Part shown: piece by piece, positions 59,800-64,000 of the stretch | Position numbering within the stretch: the stretch's first letter is position 1 | Layout: each line of letters opens with the position of its first letter | DNA from: Bimastos eiseni | Lineage: Eukaryota; Annelida; Clitellata; Crassiclitellata; Lumbricidae | Assembly (NCBI GenBank): GCA_959347315.1 | Contig: OY365814.1 | Coordinates: 3,337,661-3,401,660, forward strand | DNA: 64,000 nt | Direction: 5' to 3' | Made by a program: the position numbers and the translations under genes | The notes under the pieces: model-generated | What the model was told of the DNA's origin: nothing | The model's database searches: none | The model's input: only the letters and a program-made list of their open reading frames with translations

Positions 59800-59836
<37 letters not shown>

Positions 59837-61402
59837 GCGAAGGGCGTCAGATTCGCAAACCGTTGCGAACATATCAATCCAAGCGCGAATGCTAAAGTGA
59901 ACGAAATTAATGACCTCATGCAATTGAGAAAGCAGGTATATACAACCACATAAAAAGACCATGATCGTGACTACGAAGGGATGGGACTTCCATTTAATAT
60001 AAGTCGTCACAAACTTCAAATTTCTGGGGTCGAGAGTGGAAAGGAATGATCGCTGTGATATGGAAGTCAAAAGAAGGATGACACTGAGCAAACTAGCAAT
60101 GCGTGATCTGGGTAAAATATGGAAAGATAAACATGTGAAAGTGATAAGGGAAGCAAGGCTAGTGAATACACTGATATTTCGCAAAGCATCATACGGTTGC
60201 GAGACATGGAGGAAAAAATGTTTCAAGGGAACATTGCAGCCTGTGAAATGTGGACACGGAGAATGATGCTGGGGATAACGCGAACAGGTAGGAAAACAAT
60301 TGACTCGGGGCTACAAGAGAGAGAGCAACAGAAGCTTAACTTTGCAACAGAGGGTGACAAGACAGAAGTTGTTGTGTTTTTGGTTTTGTGATGCGAGCCA
60401 ATGGGATGGAGAAGGAGGTGATGCTGAGATGCGGCGAGAGCGTGAGGAGAAGAGGGCGTCCAAGAATGAGATTGATGGATGAAATACAAGAGAGGGCAGC
60501 GTTGAGTCTGGAGGAGTTGAAGGAGGCGGTGGAGGGACAAAGTGCAATGGAGAGGGTTTACCAAGACGGTCGCTAGAGTTCCATGAAATGACGACACGAG
60601 GTGAAAAGGTGAGGCAAAGTTAAAACGTAGGATATTTAAAAACAAATCAGAGTAATGATGCTGGTGGCGATGTTGCGGATGATGATAATAATTATGCTAA
60701 TTAGGAGGAAGACAATATGAGAAAGCAAGTCAAAATAGTAAGTAGACACTCAAAAGCCAGATGTGTTGCGCAATATGATTCAATTCCTAATTTTTATAAG
60801 AATATAAAGTAAATACCGATAGATGAGAGAGCTTTTTTGCTGACAAAACATTCTGAACAGATGGTCACTGTAGGAAAGCGGAGTGATCTGTTGTAGGCCA
60901 CTTGATAGCTGACGATGGTTGGATAAGTCAGATAGTAAAATATTCGATCTTGAATCTGGAAAACCATGAAACCTGTTCCAAGGAGGAGAAGCAATGTCCA
61001 GATAATCTTGCGGATAATAGACCCGACCATGTAGGATGATGGTTTGACCAAGTAAGACAAACCTACGATGGATATTTCCTCTGCAAATATTTTTATCCTG
61101 CGTCTCATTGCCATTTGTGCTATCCCAACGAAGGTTTTTGCCTCATCATCCGGAATGTTGAAATTCATTTCTTGGCTTATCTCTTCCAGAGATTCGCTTT
61201 GAGATTCTCCATCGGTGTCGGTCTCGCAGATATCGGTTACCGATTTATTCTCGCACAGTGTCGAGCTTGGTCTTGACTCTGTCTGACTTTCATGCACTAA
61301 TGACCCTTCCTGAATTTCTTTTCGTTTGTTAATACTTCCGTCGATCTGATTTGACGACGTTTCGCCTTCCTGCATGTACTGAATAGTGAATGGATGACTC
61401 AT
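48149..61402 (-). CDS. DEG/ENaC (ASIC-like) sodium channel, paralog B, 7 coding exons
   Basis: Whole-gene span; exons are listed separately. Joining 60817-61402, 57228-57385, 52926-53013, 50857-50969, 50255-50353, 49875-50004 and 48149-48594 gives 1620 bp, an open frame of 539 residues plus stop, within the usual 500-600 for the family. Every junction has GT-AG ends and consistent phase. Residues 1-105 are a Ser/Glu-rich cytoplasmic tail, about 131-152 the first membrane segment, 176-182 FPTVTIC, then the extracellular blocks, and about 485-520 the second membrane segment. Such proteins assemble as trimeric cation channels; ligand or stimulus is unknown. Odd points: Val-Gly in place of His-Gly at 113-114 and Gly-Gly-Thr at 507-509 in the filter. 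Its introns are loaded with retroelements. I see no convincing promoter or polyadenylation signal. Confidence 0.93.
48922..49225. mobile_element. Short MITE with GGTGTAACAAG ends
   Basis: AGGGGTGTAACAAG at 48924 and its inverted form (AGAGGTGTAACAAG) ending at 49224 bracket about 300 bp rich in G and C runs. No ORF and no clear target duplication. It lies in intron 6 of paralog B. Confidence 0.6.
49285..49575. mobile_element. Compact foldback element in intron 6 of paralog B
   Basis: The left arm has ATAGTCCGCATGTTCGATTG and GTCCGAAGATT, then direct GGAAGCTAG units. The right arm has inverted CATCCAGC-TTTAGGC units, then ACTATCGAACCTTCGG and ATCTTCGGACTATCGAG, the inverted form of the left edge. 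About 290 bp. Confidence 0.75.
49875..50004 (-). CDS. Paralog B exon 6: cysteine-rich block
   Basis: 130 bp, CTTGTAG acceptor and GTATGA donor, ending in phase 1. It encodes LSMLPSPYGNCC, MKCITRC and ECKCRPIQFD, the DEG/ENaC cysteine-rich domain. The donor lies at the point where paralog A has lost a GT. Confidence 0.92.
50255..50353 (-). CDS. Paralog B exon 5: HDPHDQP and GFRVGTG block
   Basis: 99 bp, CTTTAG acceptor and GTAAGT donor, phase 0 at both ends. It encodes VALHDPHDQPIM, then VGFRVGTGVS and VSFSLRN. It is the same length as paralog A exon 5. Confidence 0.92.
50857..50969 (-). CDS. Paralog B exon 4: PGANNGL block
   Basis: 113 bp, TTTGCAG acceptor and GTAGGC donor. It encodes NYVTTQPGANNGLRLILW followed by NQSDC, the conserved family motif, with the same length and phases as paralog A exon 4. 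Confidence 0.92.
50990..52920. other. Intron 3 of paralog B, no recognised element
   Basis: ORFs on both strands (51485-51880 plus, 51873-52100 minus) have no recognisable motif. No repeat family found. Confidence 0.55.
52926..53013 (-). CDS. Paralog B exon 3: cysteine block ending LSFNP
   Basis: 88 bp, TTTTAG acceptor and GTGATC donor, phase 0 to phase 1. It encodes CSFGNLPC and QGFCLSFNP, matching paralog A exon 3 in length, phase and cysteine positions. Confidence 0.9.
53113..53210 (+). repeat. tRNA-derived SINE head in intron 2 of paralog B
   Basis: Plus strand: GGCACGGTGGCCAATTTGTT, AGAGCGGTCGGTCCGCAACG and GGTTCTACCCCGTCC. A and B boxes are recognisable; the B box is mutated (TTCTA for TTCGA). 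Confidence 0.55.
54048..54968 (-). mobile_element. RLE-type LINE fragment 3, about 300 codons with one stop
   Basis: Minus strand: NPLSQARMRALSAPHAGDWL, LRLGLVLCAPHPCQC, RAARHSAINE, REPSGLIRTDGKRPDGAT, then one TAA, IPWARGRHLAWDAT, VAIESLGPINR and QRFNAVAFRGSF. The only visible break is the TAA near 54415. It is bounded by (TAA)n at 54970-55040 and by AT-rich triplets from 54045 down. Best-preserved copy of the family here. Confidence 0.85.
54965..55207. repeat. (TTA)n microsatellite between RLE fragments 3 and 4
   Basis: TTA and TCA triplets, with a 45-bp island at 55041-55086 that encodes a scrap (ITLGPERPEI) in the other strand. Confidence 0.95.
55208..56058 (-). mobile_element. RLE-type LINE fragment 4
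   Basis: Minus strand: NPIDQARLLASRSPHAEDWL, EPHLCRCGEKVDARGLHGLA, RQQRHSMLNDLIYR, TREDGKRPDGVTLIPW, a one-base frameshift, then LTWDVTVSDTYASSYLL and QRLSVAVQRGNAI. The stop codon is followed at once by (TAA)n at its 3' side, and the 5' end abuts (TAA)n at 56060. Its zinc motif and PD-D motif are intact. Confidence 0.85.
56060..56165. repeat. (TTA)n microsatellite at the 5' edge of RLE fragment 4
   Basis: TTA/ATT triplets starting exactly where the LINE homology stops. Confidence 0.95.
57062..57195 (-). repeat. SINE-like repeat in intron 2 of paralog B
   Basis: Minus strand: GAGTAGTGGTGAACACACTG, CGAGATCGAGATCC (B-box-like), GGTTGACTTCTTTCCTTCTT and a tail TGTCAGCTTGAAAT. It crosses no exon and ends about 30 bp before exon 2. 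Confidence 0.6.
57228..57385 (-). CDS. Paralog B exon 2: extracellular segment
   Basis: 158 bp between a TTCAG acceptor and a GTAAGA donor. It completes the Gly codon from exon 1 and ends in phase 0. It encodes PETAKLASMQYPPFWD and later MDWESFSNLVATKMEDKMIE. The DWE-F pattern and the end (K-M-x-x-x-x-I-E) echo paralog A exon 2. Confidence 0.83.
57595..57765 (+). repeat. Interspersed repeat E, direct copy in intron 1 of paralog B
   Basis: CAACTAATTCAGCGCTCGTT, then GCTTCAGAAATATGAAGAT and GAAGATGACGCAGCGTCATAA. Inverted homolog at 61935-62105, on the far side of exon 1. Confidence 0.85.
57780..58082 (-). mobile_element. RTE LINE fragment (reverse transcriptase palm)
   Basis: Minus strand: VRTVYGVMDNI, GIRHGHISSPCLFN, ELDRAREGVKIARKIMHNLR and YVDDTTLLVTKKEDLGELIK. 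It contains the YxDD catalytic box (YVDD) and a good match to the RTE consensus, with one frameshift. It lies in intron 1 of paralog B. Confidence 0.8.
58330..59760 (+). mobile_element. RLE-type LINE fragment 5, split by a CR1-like LINE
   Basis: Plus strand. The first part (58330-58597) encodes degraded NNEAVPVVVGLRLGLDLCAP and QCQCEEIADPRGHHRLVCRR. The second (59383-59760) encodes FALNDLVWRELVKADIPVSK, YIQWARGKYIA and FAKLPVSHKFLPMIAIET. These are adjacent parts of one ORF in the other copies, so the CR1-like sequence between them is a later insertion. The 3' end runs into (ATA)n at 59775. Confidence 0.8.
58598..59382 (+). mobile_element. 5'-truncated CR1/L2-like LINE fragment inserted in an RLE-LINE
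   Basis: The plus strand encodes the C-terminal part of a CR1/L2-type ORF: LNFSDHITQLSLICYKHIRD, IQNALARVVTKTP, LKSLHWLKVPQRIHY, then a frameshifted tail with HSRLKLDLF. It ends in repeats of CATTA at 59368-59382. On both sides lies one interrupted RLE-type LINE, so this copy is the younger one. AGCCT is present at both junctions (58599-58603 and about 59381-59385) and may be a short target duplication. Confidence 0.8.
59775..59836. repeat. (ATA)n/(TTA)n microsatellite after RLE fragment 5
   Basis: ATA triplets turning into TTA triplets, a small palindrome, right after the plus-strand LINE fragment. Confidence 0.95.
60000..60640 (+). mobile_element. RTE LINE fragment (C-terminal part and tail)
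   Basis: Plus strand: ERNDRCDMEVKRRMTLSKLA, GKIWKDKHVKVIREARLVNT, ASYGCETW, CEMWTRRMMLGITRTGRK, then GRPRMRLMDEIQERAALSLE. This is the typical C terminus of RTE-type ORFs, with two frame changes. A GATGATGATAA-rich tail follows at 60655-60710. Confidence 0.82.
60817..61402 (-). CDS. Paralog B exon 1: N terminus, first membrane segment, FPTVTIC motif
   Basis: 586 bp starting at the ATG at 61400-61402 and ending in phase 1 at GTATTT. The N-terminal 100 residues are acidic and Ser-rich (TDTDGESQSESLEE). Then come MRRRIKIFAEEISIVGLSYL, the hydrophobic IIWTLLLLLGTGFMVF and RFPTVTIC. The tail is about 30 residues longer than the same region of paralog A. Confidence 0.92.
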
Positions 61403-61934
61403 CTTTAACTGCTTCTACAGATCCAACGAATTGTATGCTTTCATTAATATGTTTACAAGGCAAGAAACTCAATTTATGTGTATAAATATCAACCAATCAA
61501 AGTTTATTTGGTAATCCAATAACAAAATAAGAATGACAATTATACAAATCTTGCAGCTATTGCTATTGGATCAACCAGGAAACCCAAATAGGATCGGAAG
61601 ATCCCGCTGGTTAGGGCCACCTGGGGATATTCAAGTTGACAATGAGCAACTGCACCAATTATCGATTTCGAACTATTATAAATTTGCACAATTTAAAATG
61701 AAAACTTAACTACACTAAATAAATTAAAAAATTAATGACATAGCTATCATAGTCACAGATATATGAATTCATAACATGATAGTAGCAAGTTGCAACAGCG
61801 CCAACCACATCTCTAGAGAGTAATCGTCGATCATTTTTCATTGCGAGATCGACTGTGCTTTCTTTGCATAAGACAGGTGCTGAGAGAACAGAGATGGCCG
61901 CCAGTCCTTGACTTAAATACCCAGAAAAAATTGT

Positions 61935-62105
61935 TATTATGACGCTGCGTCATCTTCAAGTCAGGGCAGCATTATGATAGTCACGACGCCGTTGTAATCA
62001 TAATTGCGATCGTAATTGTGATCTTCATATTTCTGAAGCGCTGCTTGAAAGATTAGCGCAGATTACTGGCTTATTTAATTAACGAGCGCTGAATTAGTTG
62101 AATAA
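61935..62105 (-). repeat. Interspersed repeat E, inverted copy upstream of paralog B
   Basis: Reverse complement of 57595-57765 with about 85 percent identity by eye. It lies about 530 bp upstream of the paralog B start codon. Confidence 0.85.
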
Positions 62106-62284
62106 CGGCAGCATGTCTGATATTGACTGCTGTAAATCTGTAAAATCATTGATATCTTGTAATTAACTGGTCATCCAATGGATAAGCGATTCGCTTCCAT
62201 CATAAAAATATGAATCCAATTGAGCATAATAATTGCATTCGCCATTCAACACATTTTGCGAAGGACTCGCAAACCGCTGTGAAC

Positions 62285-62458
62285 ATATCAATCGGTTCTA
62301 GGACAATTGGTCATAGGACTATCGGTAATATAACGATTGGTCATATAACGATTGGTCTTATGACGATTGGTTATAGGGACTATCGGTCATAGGGACGATT
62401 GGTCATTGGGAGTATTGGTCTTAGGGTCGATTGGTCATCGGGACTATCGGTCATATGA
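62285..62458. repeat. 16-bp minisatellite GATTGGTCATAGGGAC
   Basis: About ten units, inverted relative to 3725-3830. It directly precedes repeat arm copy B at 62474. Confidence 0.85.
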
Positions 62459-62473
62459 ATGTATAGTAATAAT

Positions 62474-64000
62474 TCTTCGGTGATAGTCAACCCATATACA
62501 ACACTGTAGAGTTTCATTAGAGTCAGTGGCTTTTATCCCCGATAGAGTGATGGAAGCAAAATCCTCCTGTCAAGCTAGGAGTAAACACAAATTGTGTCAG
62601 ATAACTACTCTTAGAGATAACGACTATGCAGAACTTCAGACGCTGCATCATCTAAAAAAAATTACAATGGTCAAGTTACTTAACTAAAATACAATAGCAT
62701 TGTTACTTAAAATAATAAGTAACAATGTGCAACATTGCTATTGTAAGTAACATTGCTACCATAGATGTTATTCTTTTTCGGCCGAAATAATTCGTGAATG
62801 CGAATTCGTGTGAATTCGCATTCACACAATCATCGCACCTGGTTGGCTGCTGACGACTTTCATGGTGCGTACCCTACTGGTCGAAGGAGCAGCTGGTTAC
62901 TGGTAAGGCGACTAAGATCCAGTTCAACCTTAGAATGTTAGCAGAATATTCAGATGGCTGAAACCAGTCCTTTATCTGGCGGAACACCGGCGCCTTTTTC
63001 AATTAGGGGCCTACTGATAAAATAGCCATTGTGTAAAAACTTTGGAATTTTATATAAAACTTCAGAATTTAACTTTTTCACATTCTAAAATTTATGAGTG
63101 AGTATGTGCATAGATTGTGCTCATTGTGTCCTATACAATTAATTTTATTTTGTAGCTAATTTTAGCGTAATTTCTTTCGATAACACAGATGCGTTCCAGC
63201 TGAGTTATTTCTAGGATAAAATGCATTGGTTGAGACCATGTCTGACACCATTATGGTCATGTTGATTCCACTTTGTCAATTCGTTTCCATTGTCGGTTCT
63301 TTCTCATCAGTTGTCTCTTCGTCACGAGTATCACCATCATTTCCTGCGATTTGTCTCTCTGCAGTAAGTTTAGTTTGACTTATCGACTGTGGCAAGGACT
63401 GGTGTGTGTGTTTGTGGAGTCTGTTGCTTACAATGGGCTTTAAACGTACAGAATATTTGGTGACAGTCACCATACTCAAGCACCGCGACATCGGGATTGC
63501 CAATGTAGATCTTAATGAGTTGCATGATGTCATTGACTGTGACACGTGATCCTCTTCGGAGGTTGTTGCCTTGTTGGTAGCAAACAATGACATTACTGTC
63601 AAAAATGCCATTGCGTCATCGTCGAATCTATCTCGCAGCTGCGTGCATATCTATCTGATCCAGTACTGGTCAGGAACGCACGTGTGTAGCCGAATTCTTA
63701 AGTATCTTATACGAGTTTCATCGCTGTAAACCTCTCAATCAATCATGAAATTCCTTTTTCTTACTTCGTCATTCTGTCTAACGTAGCTGCTCCCTATGAA
63801 CCAATAATAAATTCACAAAGCCGCATTCCTGAATGGTCTCCAGATCATTATATTGCTGATTTCCAGAGTATACCCTGCCACCCATTCTGACAATCGCCTG
63901 TCTTCATCTCAGAGAGGATGGTGTCCATAGTCATCCATTTCTACGTAGTGACCTAGCAACACCGTGCTTCCTTCTTGCAGCAGCATTAATAAAACACTTC
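62474..64000. repeat. MULE-like repeat arm, copy B (runs off the window)
   Basis: Direct repeat of 1460-2580 with high identity over long stretches. It keeps an extra section around 63090-63520 whose minus strand reads GNNLRRGSRVTVNDIMQLIK, IYIGNPDVAVLEYGD, then CKQQTPQTHTP. That coding relic recurs in copy C, so this is real former coding sequence of the element; its function is not recognised. Confidence 0.8.

Noticed and set aside
63276..63611. Minus-strand ORF of 111 codons
   Set aside because: Different frame from the conserved VTVNDIMQL relic shared by the repeat copies; open by chance.

Overview
The window looks like invertebrate animal genomic DNA: AT-rich, intron-containing and crowded with decayed transposons, microsatellites and minisatellites, with no bacterial gene layout. 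Several features together suggest a marine invertebrate deuterostome, most likely an echinoderm or relative: a CR1/L2-type LINE carrying a 2A-like peptide, foldback elements built on short tandem repeats, RTE and RLE-type LINE relics, and many copies of the octamer TAGGCCTA. The organism call is inference, not proof.

The only clear host genes are two minus-strand paralogs of the DEG/ENaC (ASIC-like) sodium channel family, and both can be rebuilt exon by exon from splice signals and reading phase. Gene A has seven coding exons between 12786 and 25805. Gene B has seven coding exons between 48149 and 61402 and gives an unbroken 539-residue protein. Exons 3, 4 and 5 have identical lengths (88, 113 and 99 bp) in both genes and all intron phases match, so they are tandem duplicates about 22 kb apart. 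Both have unusual pore and gating motifs. Gene A also has an in-frame TAG near its expected start and weaker splice sites, so it may be shortened or decaying.

Region by region. 1-12.7 kb: a MULE-like repeat arm with a transposase relic, a jockey-type LINE relic, a 26-bp tandem array, a 1235-bp hAT element with an 8-bp target duplication, and a pogo-type transposase relic. 12.8-25.8 kb: gene A, whose introns hold a Harbinger-like MITE, foldback repeats, a 12-bp minisatellite, long (TTA)n tracts and two RLE-LINE fragments. 25.8-36.2 kb: intergenic MULE-derived repeats with a 321-bp tandem duplication, a foldback element and a mariner inserted in an older repeat. 36.7-40.2 kb: a near full-length CR1/L2-like LINE and an orphan membrane-protein ORF. 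40.7-45.7 kb: zinc-finger relics around an RTE LINE relic, bounded by 54-bp inverted repeats, then a 27-bp minisatellite. 46.5-47.5 kb: a candidate MITE. 48.1-61.4 kb: gene B, with introns holding three more RLE-LINE copies, one of them split by a CR1-like LINE. 61.9-64 kb: repeats ending in a second MULE-arm copy that runs off the edge.

Most transposon copies carry stops or frameshifts, so the window reads as two channel genes in a thick layer of old and moderately young mobile DNA. The most striking non-gene pattern is that RLE-LINE fragments sit flush inside (TAA)n microsatellites, which suggests a retrotransposon that targets that repeat.
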